Assembly (NCBI GenBank): GCA_017394445.1
Contig: JAFPYT010000246.1
Coordinates: 1 to 53,815, forward strand
Length of the DNA stretch: 53,815 nt
Direction of reading: 5' to 3'
Origin: Bacteroidales bacterium
GTDB lineage: Bacteria > Bacteroidota > Bacteroidia > Bacteroidales > UBA3824
In this document: positions 34,348 to 43,083 of the stretch, one piece after another
How positions within the stretch are numbered: position 1 is the first letter of the stretch
Layout of the letters: each line of letters starts with the position of its first letter
The notes under the pieces: generated by a model
Databases searched by the model: none
What the model was told of the DNA's origin: nothing
What the model saw: only the letters and a program-made list of their open reading frames with translations
Translations under genes and position numbers: made by a program

Positions 34348-35220
34348 TTACAAATTTCCCATTATCGCAGGTATCAGCGATGAATCCAAGATTTCAAAAG
34401 CAAAGCATTTTTTGCCTAAGTCTTTGAGAGATGCGCCGATGTGATAAAGGGTAGTGTTGTCGATAATTAGAAAACGGTCGTGCATTGTGGCTGTTTGCTT
34501 AAGGGTTAATGTTGGATATTGGGCGTTGAAAGTTTGAACATCTTGTGCAGTGAGAGGTGTGTTGTTTTTTGTGTAGATTGTAACTTTAACACCAGGTTGC
34601 TTTTTGGTGAGACGTTGTAATATGCTAAGATCCACGTAGTTGTCTATTAAGATAATCTCCTTTGTAGCGGCTTGTAAAAAACTCTCAAATTTGGCGTATG
34701 CGTCGAAGATTTGACCTTGAAAGAATATGCCCTGTGTATCGTCGATTGCGTATTTGTCCATACGTTCAAAAAGTTCGTCGATGCGGTGGTCTGCATTCAA
34801 TTGATGATGCTTGATAGCAACTATTTCGTCAAACAACATCAAATTGTTTTGCAAAAACTTTCGCATTGCTACAAAAGCGTTCATTATCTGTATGCTGACA
34901 TTTACCGCAGTGTTGCTTTTTAATACTGCGCTAAGCATTGCCACGCCTTGCTCCGTGAAAGCATACGGTGGGCGACGCAAACCCATTTTGTCAGAATTGG
35001 AGGTCACAATTTGTGACCTCCAATTTGTAAATTCAGTATTATTCAACTGAAACATAAAGTTTTGCGGAAACCTTTCGATGTTTCTTTTTACGGCTTGGTT
35101 GAGGACTTTTGTCTCCACACCGTATAACTCCGCCAAATCACGATCGAGCATTACTTGCTGTCCCCTGATAACGAGGATTTTGTTTTCTATATTGATGGTT
35201 TGCAACGGGTTGTTTGGCAT
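34348..35220 (-). CDS. ORF6N-domain protein with PLD-like C-terminal domain, copy 1
   Basis: A 290-residue protein. Residues about 8-125 are an ORF6N domain (IENKILVIRGQQVMLDRDLAELYGVETK, YAFTEQGVAMLSAVL), a phage-type DNA-binding domain found in antirepressors. A helical linker (about 128-165) leads to a phospholipase-D-like domain (about 167-275) with one HKD-like motif: His247, Arg249 and Asp254 in HDRFLIID, followed by HIGASLKDLGKK. Lysine of HKD is replaced by arginine. A paralogue lies at 43084-43974; the C-terminal halves are near-identical, including a run of over 50 identical bases starting at 34681. Codons 66-75 lie in a 31-base palindrome. A role in phage defence or regulation is possible but not shown. 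Confidence 0.9.
   Translation of the reverse strand: MPNNPLQTINIENKILVIRGQQVMLDRDLAELYGVETKVLNQAVKRNIERFPQNFMFQLNNTEFTNWRSQIVTSNSDKMGLRRPPYAFTEQGVAMLSAVLKSNTAVNVSIQIMNAFVAMRKFLQNNLMLFDEIVAIKHHQLNADHRIDELFERMDKYAIDDTQGIFFQGQIFDAYAKFESFLQAATKEIILIDNYVDLSILQRLTKKQPGVKVTIYTKNNTPLTAQDVQTFNAQYPTLTLKQTATMHDRFLIIDNTTLYHIGASLKDLGKKCFAFEILDSSLIPAIMGNL
34995..35025. repeat. 31-base intragenic palindrome in ORF6N copy 1
   Basis: Two 15-base perfect arms flank one central base (35010). The inner 17 bases on the minus strand read GGTCACAAATTGTGACC and encode RSQIVT. The centre is the first base of codon 71. The paralogue carries a related palindrome at the same place in a different codon phase. Confidence 0.95.
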
Positions 35221-35242
35221 TTTTTGATTCGTTTATTTTCGG

Positions 35243-35274
35243 CAAAATTACTGAGTTTTTTTGTGCCTTCCAAA
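35243..35274 (-). promoter_or_regulatory. Promoter of ORF6N copy 1
   Basis: On the minus strand TTTG (35274-35271) and TAATTTTG (35250-35243) are separated by exactly 20 bases, a full match to the Bacteroidetes -33/-7 pattern. Confidence 0.7.
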
Positions 35275-35290
35275 AAAATCTCTTCAAAAT

Positions 35291-35322
35291 AAAGGCAGCA
35301 AACCCAACGGTTTGCTGCCTTT
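35291..35322 (-). terminator. Terminator after the M56/TonB gene
   Basis: A 14-base perfect stem (AAAGGCAGCAAACC / GGTTTGCTGCCTTT) with a CAAC loop. It lies 24 bases past the stop of the minus-strand M56 gene and is followed on that strand by a T-rich tract. It also sits just upstream of the ORF6N copy 1 promoter. Confidence 0.9.
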
Positions 35323-35345
35323 GTATTCATATTGTTTATTGTTTA

Positions 35346-36671
35346 TTATTTCTTTGTAGAAAATCTTATCGGCATTGACATCGGAACGTCAACTGGCTTG
35401 TTGTCTTTGATGCCGGGGTTAAAGTGGGGGAGCATTTCAATTACTCTTTTTGCCTCTTGGTCAAGCGATTCGTCACCGGCACTTCTTAATAATGTGATGT
35501 TGGTTACTTTGCCTTGCTTGTTTACCATAAATCTGTAATAGGCTGTGCCTGAGATGCCTTTTGATTTTGCCTCTTCGGGATATTGTATATTTTCGTTAAT
35601 GAAATTGAAGAGGGCTTTGTCGCCACCGGGAAATTGGGGCATTACATCTGGGGTAACGTATACTGAATCTTCATCGTTTTGTGGTGTTGTTACCCTGATT
35701 TTTACGGGATTAGCATTTTGCTCTTTGGATTTTTTGGTGGTGACGATTATTACTCCGTTAGCACCTTTTTCGCCGTATGCGTCTATGGCAGATTGGTCTT
35801 TGAGAACCATTATGCTTTTAACATTAGAAGCGTCAACGTCGTCCATCGTTCCCTCTTTGCCGTCGATTATTACAAGAGGCGATGAGGGTAGGGTAGAAAT
35901 GTCCATTTTTATGTTGTGATCCTTATCAATGGTTGCGGGACCGATAATGATTTGCTCTGAGGGTAACTTTGGTTCTGTGTTTACTACATCGTTAGGATTG
36001 TCGGACGGTTCGCTTTTTTTGGTGGTGATTTCAATTACGCCGTTTTGGGCATCATCGCCGTATTTGTCGGTTGCAGATGTGCCTTTATAAACGCTGATTG
36101 ATTTAATTTTTGACGATTCCACGGCTGAGGTGGTACTTGGTTTGCCATCGACAATTACAATGGGATCTTGCGGCGCAGTTTGGATATTCAAATTTAAATG
36201 GTTATCTTTGCTGCTGGTTACAACGATGGTTTGGGCGTTGCTTTCGGCGAATTTTGCTGTCAACAGTGCCGAAACTGCTATTGGCAATAGTACTTTGATT
36301 ACTGCCAATGGTGACGATTTTTTACTTGACATCATAGTTATACGTTTTTTTAAATTACTGTGATTCAGGCTGCTGGCTACTGAACTCCACTTCCTGCCGG
36401 CGGCCTTTTTTATTAATAATGTTTGATATTGTTTTGCATTGAATCCGGAGGCTATTACCTCGTGGTCGGCTTGATATTCGTGTACGGCACGCAATTCGCG
36501 TTTAAAGAGCCATATTGCAGGGTTGAACCATTGCAGACAGCAAGCCAAATCTATAAAAATCAAGTCGATAGAATGTCGTTGTGTGATGTGTGCCATTTCG
36601 TGAGTTAGCACTTCGCGCGAGTTTTCTTGATAATCGTGCGAGTTCATAAAAATATATCTTAACCAACTCAC
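35346..36671 (-). CDS. M56 (BlaR1-type) metallopeptidase with plug-like repeats and TonB C-terminus, 5'-truncated
   Basis: A 441-residue frame from a GTG. It has the zinc motif HEMAH (THEMAHITQRHSIDL, with HEYQADHEVI further on), a membrane helix (KVLLPIAVSALLTAKFA), two repeats resembling TonB-receptor plug ends (DKYGDDAQNGVIEITTKK, DAYGEKGANGVIIVTTKK) and a TonB C-terminal domain. BlaR1-type proteins normally have three or more helices before HExxH. The frame stays open for 57 more codons to 36842 with one helix (PYILAVGIALFFLKYIV) but no ATG; a TAA closes it there, next to an ATGGAAACGGAATAA remnant. About the first 80-100 residues seem deleted. It may be a pseudogene or use a non-standard start. 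Confidence 0.75.
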   Translation of the reverse strand: MSWLRYIFMNSHDYQENSREVLTHEMAHITQRHSIDLIFIDLACCLQWFNPAIWLFKRELRAVHEYQADHEVIASGFNAKQYQTLLIKKAAGRKWSSVASSLNHSNLKKRITMMSSKKSSPLAVIKVLLPIAVSALLTAKFAESNAQTIVVTSSKDNHLNLNIQTAPQDPIVIVDGKPSTTSAVESSKIKSISVYKGTSATDKYGDDAQNGVIEITTKKSEPSDNPNDVVNTEPKLPSEQIIIGPATIDKDHNIKMDISTLPSSPLVIIDGKEGTMDDVDASNVKSIMVLKDQSAIDAYGEKGANGVIIVTTKKSKEQNANPVKIRVTTPQNDEDSVYVTPDVMPQFPGGDKALFNFINENIQYPEEAKSKGISGTAYYRFMVNKQGKVTNITLLRSAGDESLDQEAKRVIEMLPHFNPGIKDNKPVDVPMSMPIRFSTKK

Positions 36672-36862
36672 TGGCGATTTAATGGCTTCTGAGATAATTA
36701 GTTTGACACCTTCTCTTAAATTAATTTTGTGGCTGAATGCTACTTTGCCTATGATAGACAGCGTGGTAACTATGTATTTTAAGAAAAATAATGCTATGCC
36801 AACTGCTAAGATGTACGGAATAATTTCGGTAAAAGATATTTGTTATTCCGTTTCCATAGCGT

Positions 36863-37231
36863 TTAAGATTGAGCGTTTTGGTTTTCGATTTGCTGCAAAA
36901 GGTCTTTGATTTCGTCAGACGAAAGTTCGCCGTCGTCAACAAGAGCCGACACTGCGTTGGTGTACGAATTGTTGAAATACTCTTTGATAATGTTTTTGAG
37001 CGACTTGCGTCCAAAATCGCTGCGCTGTACTGTGGCGTAATACTGATAGGTGTTGCCATACGCCTTGTGACTTACAAAACCTTTTGACTCTAACATTCTT
37101 ACCATTGTGGAAACGGTGTTGAAATGCGGTTTGGGTTCGGGCATTAGGTCGAGAATGTCTTTTACAAACATTGGTCCTTTGTCCCAAAATAGGTTCATCA
37201 GTTCATCTTCTTTCTTTGTAAGTTTTTCCAT
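36863..37231 (-). CDS. BlaI/MecI family transcriptional repressor
   Basis: A 122-residue winged-helix repressor starting at MEKLTKKEDELM; a longer in-frame start would add 11 residues that run into the promoter region. LMNLFWDKGPMFVKDILDLMPEPKPHFNTVSTMVRMLESKGFVSHKAYGNTYQYYATVQR is the DNA-binding half (PHFNTVSTMVRML is the recognition helix), and the C-terminal helices form the dimer. In this family the adjacent M56 protease cleaves the repressor after sensing a signal. Here that neighbour is missing its N-terminus (see 35346), so induction may be lost and the repressor permanently active; that is an inference. Confidence 0.9.
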   Translation of the reverse strand: MEKLTKKEDELMNLFWDKGPMFVKDILDLMPEPKPHFNTVSTMVRMLESKGFVSHKAYGNTYQYYATVQRSDFGRKSLKNIIKEYFNNSYTNAVSALVDDGELSSDEIKDLLQQIENQNAQS

Positions 37232-37261
37232 CTCTATTCTGTTTTGATTTATTTTACGCTG

Positions 37262-37327
37262 CAAATATAAACATATATTTTTAAATTCAACTACTTTTTA
37301 TAGTTTTTTAACTAAATATTTTAGTTA
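37262..37327 (-). promoter_or_regulatory. blaI promoter -7 box and upstream inverted repeat
   Basis: TATATTTG (37269-37262 on the minus strand) matches TAnnTTTG, 31 bases before the blaI ATG. Farther upstream, TAACTAAA, TAT, TTTAGTTA (37309-37327) is an 8-base perfect inverted repeat, a candidate operator. It lies upstream of the expected -33 position and lacks the TACA/TGTA half-sites of known BlaI operators, so the link is weak. Confidence 0.35.
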
Positions 37328-37369
37328 GTTTTTTTTAACAACGAATGAAACGAATGGAACGAAGAAAAA

Positions 37370-37398
37370 AAGGCAGCCTAAGATTTTTAGACTGCCTT
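37370..37398 (-). terminator. Terminator after the beta-helix lipoprotein
   Basis: AAGGCAG (37370-37376) pairs with CTGCCTT (37392-37398), with an inner CTAA/TTAG pairing. On the minus strand it follows the stop at 37420 and leads into a T-run (TTTTTTT). Confidence 0.75.
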
Positions 37399-37419
37399 AT
37401 TATAAAGTGTGCAAAATGA

Positions 37420-38703
37420 TTAATCCATCTTGATTTTGTCTAAGCCGTCGAGGGTGGCTTCGTCGTCGATAACGCCTTCGATACCGGTGTTGACTATTAC
37501 TTTGGCTGATGAGGCGTCGGAAATGGTGATGTTGTCGCATCTCATATTGTCAACAAAGTTGCCGGCATTTTCTACGCGGACACCGTATTTTGCTTTGATG
37601 CGCGAGATGTTGCAGTTAGAGAATTTAAAGCCTGCGTCGGTAGAGATTAAAAATGCGCAGTCGTCGAAGAAATCTTTGCTGCCTGCGTTTTCAAAGTTGC
37701 AATAAGCAAAAACAGATTCGTCGTTTTGTTCGGTGCGGATTTCTGCGCCGTCCCAAGATCCGGGTTTGTCTTCTGCGCCTGCAAAAACAATTGGGTCGGC
37801 GGCTGTGCCTTGCGCCTTTATAATTGTTTCAGGACCTACGTAGAGTCTTGTGCCACGGTTGAAGGCAAATTTTGCACCCGCCTCGATTGTTGTGGTGGTG
37901 CGGTTGTTGAGTTCCAAACCTTCGTCGCAGAAGTAGGGTATGGATTCTTTGAGGAATGTGTATGATTTGCTGTCTTCGTCGAAACGAAATCTGGTTTTGA
38001 TGTAGTTTTTGCCGTTGTTTTGGTAGGTGTTGTTTTTGCCGCCCAATGTGGTGTTCTCTGTCCAAGTGTCATAAACTACGGGGAACTCTTTGCAGTTTTT
38101 GATGGTGTTGTTTTCAAAAGCGGTGGTTTTGAGTATGTAAATGCCGTTTTGTTCTGCGCCGTCGATAGTGCAGTTTTTAACCGAAGCCGAACCAGCAATT
38201 TTTAGTGCAAAATCGCTTGCACCGCCGTTTTGAAGGGTTACGTATTCAAGAATGTTGTCGGAGCGTTTAGATAGGATTTCCACAAAGCCCCAACTGCCTA
38301 CGTTTTGATTGTTGGTGGGTCCTGTGAGAACGATTGGCTTGTCTTGTGTGCCTTGCATTTTGATGCCTGCGTTTTCGCCAACAAAGATTCTGCCGTCGGT
38401 GCCGGTGAACATAATGGTAACGCCGGGTTCTACTGTAACGAGCGAGTTGCCGTTGAGATAGAGTTCGCCTTCTACGATGTAGTCAACGGGCAGTCCGAGG
38501 TCTTTCCAAGTAACGTTTTTGTCGATAGAGCCTGAGAGCACTACCTGACCGTCGGCGTTTTTAGGAGCGTCGGAAGGGTTTTGTTCGGTAATACCGTTGT
38601 CGTTGGTTTCGGGCGATTGAGCACCCTGATTGTTGTTGCTGCCACCCCCGCACGAAGCAAGGATAAGGGCAGAGGCTGCGATTAAAAATGGTGTCTTTTT
38701 CAT
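37420..38703 (-). CDS. Right-handed beta-helix lipoprotein
   Basis: A 427-residue lipoprotein: signal peptide MKKTPFLIAASALILASC with Cys18 as lipidation site, then a Gly/Asn/Ser/Gln/Pro-rich linker. Two blocks of beta-helix-like repeats follow, the first near residues 70-215 and the second near 255-400. Each block begins with a pattern such as TVEPGVTIMFTGTDGRIFVGENAGIKMQGTQDKPIV and TTIEAGAKFAFNRGTRLYVGPETIIKAQGTAADPIV (short parallels: VEPGVTIMF and IEAGAKFAF), so the protein looks like an internal duplication. Surface adhesion or glycan binding is possible but no catalytic residues are evident. It is a single-gene unit with a terminator. Confidence 0.85.
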   Translation of the reverse strand: MKKTPFLIAASALILASCGGGSNNNQGAQSPETNDNGITEQNPSDAPKNADGQVVLSGSIDKNVTWKDLGLPVDYIVEGELYLNGNSLVTVEPGVTIMFTGTDGRIFVGENAGIKMQGTQDKPIVLTGPTNNQNVGSWGFVEILSKRSDNILEYVTLQNGGASDFALKIAGSASVKNCTIDGAEQNGIYILKTTAFENNTIKNCKEFPVVYDTWTENTTLGGKNNTYQNNGKNYIKTRFRFDEDSKSYTFLKESIPYFCDEGLELNNRTTTTIEAGAKFAFNRGTRLYVGPETIIKAQGTAADPIVFAGAEDKPGSWDGAEIRTEQNDESVFAYCNFENAGSKDFFDDCAFLISTDAGFKFSNCNISRIKAKYGVRVENAGNFVDNMRCDNITISDASSAKVIVNTGIEGVIDDEATLDGLDKIKMD

Positions 38704-38738
38704 TGTGATGTGAGTTATTTGTTGTTTATTATTTTCTC

Positions 38739-38746
38739 CAAATATA
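38739..38746 (-). promoter_or_regulatory. -7 box of the beta-helix lipoprotein (TATATTTG)
   Basis: On the minus strand TATATTTG matches TAnnTTTG, 35 bases before the ATG. No clear -33 box. The remaining 38747-38890 gap holds nothing I can support beyond a possible plus-strand TAATTTTG at 38853. Confidence 0.4.
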
Positions 38747-38890
38747 CAAAAAAACTCAATCCGTATAAAGGAAAAATATTGTAATTTTCTGAAACTTTTA
38801 TTATAACATTCGTAAAAGTTACTTGCATAGCACGGTTTTTGATTAATACTAATAATTTTGTATCAAATGGCAATCTTTACTTAACCTATT

Positions 38891-39819
38891 ATGAAGCACG
38901 GTATTTGTCCATATCCCGGTCTGCGACCGTTTACCGAAGAGGAGAGTATCTTCTTTAAAGGCAGGGATTTGCATATACGTCAGATTGTGCGGCTCTTGGA
39001 AGAAAACAAGATGGCGTTTATCACCGGTGCATCGGGCGATGGAAAATCGTCGATGGTGTATGCCGATGTTGTGCCGTATATTAGGGCAGGATTTTTTAAG
39101 GCGGATTTCAATAGTTGGATTATTACCGACTTTAAGCCGCAGCGCAACCCACTCGCCTCGCTTGCCGAAGCGCTCTCTAATACAGCGGCTATATCAATTC
39201 GGCTGTGCTTTCTAACGACAAGACCAAAATAGTTCCCGCTCTTGATGATGGCGAAGTTTTTATCTATTATGCACAATCGCTTGATAAAAAATCTGTTGCA
39301 AATGCTAATCTAAACAAAAAGATTATATCAATTGCCTCGTCTGGCAATAATGATGAATACTATGTTTTGATGCACACAGGCGAACTTGTTAAATGGAATT
39401 CTGCCAACAATAATACAAAAGAGGTGTTCTCTCGTTCTCGCCATATTGCCTCGTCCTTAACCGCTATTCTTGACAAAAATCTGCTTGTGGTGTGCTATGC
39501 CGACGGTACTATTTTTTATTTTGATATCCAGTTGCTTGCCATCATAGGTTCCGATAAGCGCATAACATTGCTCGACACCAAAGATTTTGCGTCGCAGCCG
39601 TTTTACATCGAAGAAAACAACCTTCGTAGCAGTCGTGTCAACGCTGTTAGGTTCAACCAAAAAGGCATTCTCTTTGCCCTCACCGACAAAAACCAAATAC
39701 TCTATTGGGATTCCGACATCAACCAATACGCCAAATCGTTAGAAACCCTCAACTTGCAGCCGCTAACAGCAAATGAAAAGAGTTTGGTATTAGGACGAGA
39801 GTTTGCAGGGGGGTGGTGA
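38891..39819 (+). pseudogene. nSTAND1-WD40 protein remnant with large internal deletion
   Basis: The first 300 bases encode the start of an nSTAND1-type ATPase: CPYPGLRPFTEEESIFFKGRD opens the domain and ITGASGDGKSS is the P-loop (GxxGxGKS). At about 39178-39184 the sequence switches to a different frame that encodes a WD40-like end (YSGYINSAVLSNDKTKIV, VNAVRFNQKGILFALTDKNQILYWDSD). Intact relatives have several hundred further NTPase and beta-propeller residues between these parts, so a deletion of perhaps 2 kb has joined the ends out of frame. nSTAND proteins often act as phage sensors. The remnant ends next to the convergent helicase pseudogene. Confidence 0.8.
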
Positions 39820-42800
39820 TTATATTACCTCTTTCATTCTTGCATAATGCATTACGCTGGCAGGTATTTCATCCACCATTTTCCACCGAATTTGCATTTG
39901 ATAACGTGTGCCAAGATTTTTGTATTCCCAATCTTTGAGAGTAACTTTTCCTAAATAGACATATCCCATGGTGCGCGATTTGTCTTCGGCAAAATTCTTC
40001 TGCTCACGAACAAATAAAAGCATGGTTTGTGTTTGATTGATATATGCCTAACCTTCGTTTGAATCAGGACGTACACGATTTTGTGTGTCCCATTGAAATA
40101 GACTACTGGTCAAAGCCTTATCGTCGTAATCTGTTGTAGAACCCTCTTCGCGATTTTTGATAATATCCACAAACATGGCTTCTACTTTTGTGTTTTTGTT
40201 GCGTTCTACACCTTCTCGTGCCGGTGATTTTTTTTCGAGTGTGGATGTGCCGATAGCAACCTGAATTTGTGATTTTGTATAAATTCCATGCAGTTTGAGC
40301 GGAAAATTCATCAGTTGCGAATTGTCGGGCTTTTCGTAAGCATTATTGTTTTTTTGCAATAGTGGCACAACTTGTTTCATTTCGTCGCAAAAACATGAAT
40401 CCTTAGCAAGTGCATCTACCATTTCTTGAAGACTCGTATATTTGCCCGAAGTTTCAAAAAGGTCGTAATAAAACATCAATAGCCTTGTTTGGTCAACGGC
40501 TGACAGTTGTTTTACGTTGATTTTAAATGATTTTTGTGCTATTGAGTTTATGAAACTTAAATAAGAATACGAATCTGTGGCCAACCATTTGCGGTATACA
40601 GCCCGGCTTAATTCTTCGTTGTAATTTGATTGTGTGTTTACGATGTTAGATTCGTTTAACAGTTGATTCCACGTTCTTCCTTTGTATAATCTCTCCAATG
40701 GAATTTGGTATATATCTACAAAGTTTTCGAGATTGAGCGGCACTGAATGATTACGATCAAAATTTTGAATTAAAGCCGTAAGTTTGCGTGAATTATAATT
40801 TAAGATTGCATTTTTAAGGTTGTTTACAATATATTCCTTGGCTTTTGGCTCCAAAATTATTTGACATTTTAACGGCAAATGTGGGCAGTTGAGATTTAAT
40901 TCTTCTAATACGCTCATCGAAGTTCGTCCCATCATTGTTCGCATACGGTCGGTATAGTTAAATTCTGCACGACTATTGCCTACATAGTCTAAGATATTTA
41001 CATATTCCTTGCCCGGTGCTTTGCGCAATCCACGTCCAAATTGTTGGATAAACACTGTGAGACTTTCTGTTGGTCGTAAAAATAAAATTGTGTCCACTTC
41101 CGGAATATCAACACCTTCGTTGAACATGTCTACTACAAACAGATAGTTTATGCTTTTGGTTTTAAGCCTGTTATATAAAACTGTACGCATTGGGGCGTTG
41201 TCGCTTGTAAGAACATCCGCTTTTAATCCGCATAATGTAAACTTTGATGCCATATATTTTGCATGTTCTTGGTCAACACAAAAACACAATGCCCTTACAT
41301 CGCGAATGTTATCCAAATATTTTTGCAACGAGCGTAATATCACCTCGGTACGTGCGTCGTTGTATCTATAAATTTTTGAAAGTTCGGATATTACATAATG
41401 ACCTTTGTCCCAAGCCACTTCGGAATAATCAACACTATCTGTAATACCATAATAATGAAATGGAGCAAGCAATCCTTTATTTAAAGCATCGTCGAGACGT
41501 ATTTCCGCCGAAATAGTTCCGTCAAAATCATGTTTAATATCCATTCCATCCATACGTTCGGGAGTGGCGGTTAGTCCCAATAGTATTTTGGGTTTAAAAT
41601 AATCAATAATTTTTCGATACGATGAAGCGTAGCGTGATGCACTTCGTCGATAATGATATAATCATAATAATCCGCAGGAAGATTTATCTTATCCAAACGG
41701 TTGTTTAAGGTATCTTTTGAAGCAAAAATGTATTCAAAATTGTTGGGTTCTTGGCCGCTATACCATTTTTCACCAAAGTTGTAATCGCAAAGAACTTGTC
41801 GAAAAGTATTGATACTCTGTCTGATAATTTCTTCACGGTGAGCCACAAACAATAATCGAGCACGGTCGTGTTTATCAGCAAACTGTTTATAATCGCTGGC
41901 TGCCATTACCGTTTTACCTGTTCCTGTTGCCGCTACAACAAGATTTCGCCAATGATTGCGAACTTCGCGTTCTACTTGTAGACGTTCTAATATTTCACGT
42001 TGATAATCAAACGGACGGATTAATCCTGTTAAATTTGAAAAATCTATTTCGTTGTTAATCTTGCCGTTGAGTGCTGATTTTAAACGTGCATCATCTTTAC
42101 CATTGATAAAAGTTTCATAACTTTCAGCCCACCACGATGCTTTGAACGAATTGCAGATTGTTTTCATCATCTGCGGCTGTTCGTATTGCGTAATCTTTAC
42201 ATTCCACTCTGCGCCTGTATCCAGAGCCTGTTGTGATAGATTCGACGAACCAATGTAAGCCGTATTAAAACCTGTATCGCGTAGAAAAATATAAGCCTTG
42301 GCGTGAAGGCGTTCGGAAGTTTCGTCGTAGGTAATTTTAATTTCGGTATTTTTAAGTGTCGCAAGTTGTTTAACGGCCTCAAAATCGGTGGCTTGTAAAT
42401 AAGTAGTGGTTATTACTTTCAAATTCCCGCCGCGGTTTGTAAATTCTTTAAGTTGTGGCAACAGCAAAGCAAGTCCACTTTTCTTGATAAACGATACCAT
42501 AAAATGTATTTCATCGGCAGAAGCAATTTCTTTTTGCAATTCGGTGTAAAGTTTCATGTCCTTACCTGTAAACAACGCTCCGTTAACGAGCCCTTTTATA
42601 GGCATGATTTCTTGCAATCTCTTTGCTAAATCGGGATAATCAGATTGTGTTTTGTCTATTACCGCGGTCAATATTTTTGCTTGCGCCGAAACCAAATTGC
42701 CTGATTCTAAATTAAACTCGTTTACCAATTTTTTGATAATTGCATTTGCCAAGTTTATTCCTTTGAAAATGGAGTTTGATGGTAGCAAATCTTCATCATC

Positions 42801-42983
42801 CTCGTCTAAATCAGAGTCGGTTAATACCTGTTCAAAAATATTTGTAAGGTACATAGATAAAAGTTTAGCAACCTCGTGTTTTTCAATAGTTCTTTCTCCG
42901 ATGTAAAAACGGTTTTGATCTATTGCTGATATTTTTTCTTCAAATAGTTGATTAATTATTTGTTCGTAAATACCGGTCTGCAT
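39820..42983 (-). pseudogene. PLD-nuclease/DEAD-like helicase/DUF3427 protein, interrupted twice
   Basis: Three frames form one protein of about 1,050 residues. The first (41571-42983) has a PLD-type nuclease domain with HAKAYIFLRD (HxKx4D) and SSNLSQQAL, then a superfamily-2 helicase with Walker A AATGTGKT and IIDEVHHA. A one-base loss near 41627-41630, just after DEVHHA, shifts the frame; the second frame (40048-41580) resumes with LLGLTATPERMDG and carries motif VI (QQFGRGLRKAPGKEY) and the DUF3427 region. A TAG at 40048-40050 interrupts it in frame; the coding sequence continues with AYINQTQTMLLFVREQKNF to 39820, the DUF3427 end. Such proteins occur in defence and DNA-processing loci. Confidence 0.88.
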
Positions 42984-43083
42984 AAATTTTATGGTATGTA
43001 AAAGTATCTATGCAAAACTATTGTTTTTTTCTTTTAGAGCAAAAGAAATTGGGGATAAAATTTTGGGGATTGCAAAAAAGTTT

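Noticed and set aside
39205..39819. WD40-like segment as an independent gene
   Set aside because: It has only a GTG with no promoter, and the YSGYINSAV lead-in upstream is in frame, so it is the tail of the deleted nSTAND gene.
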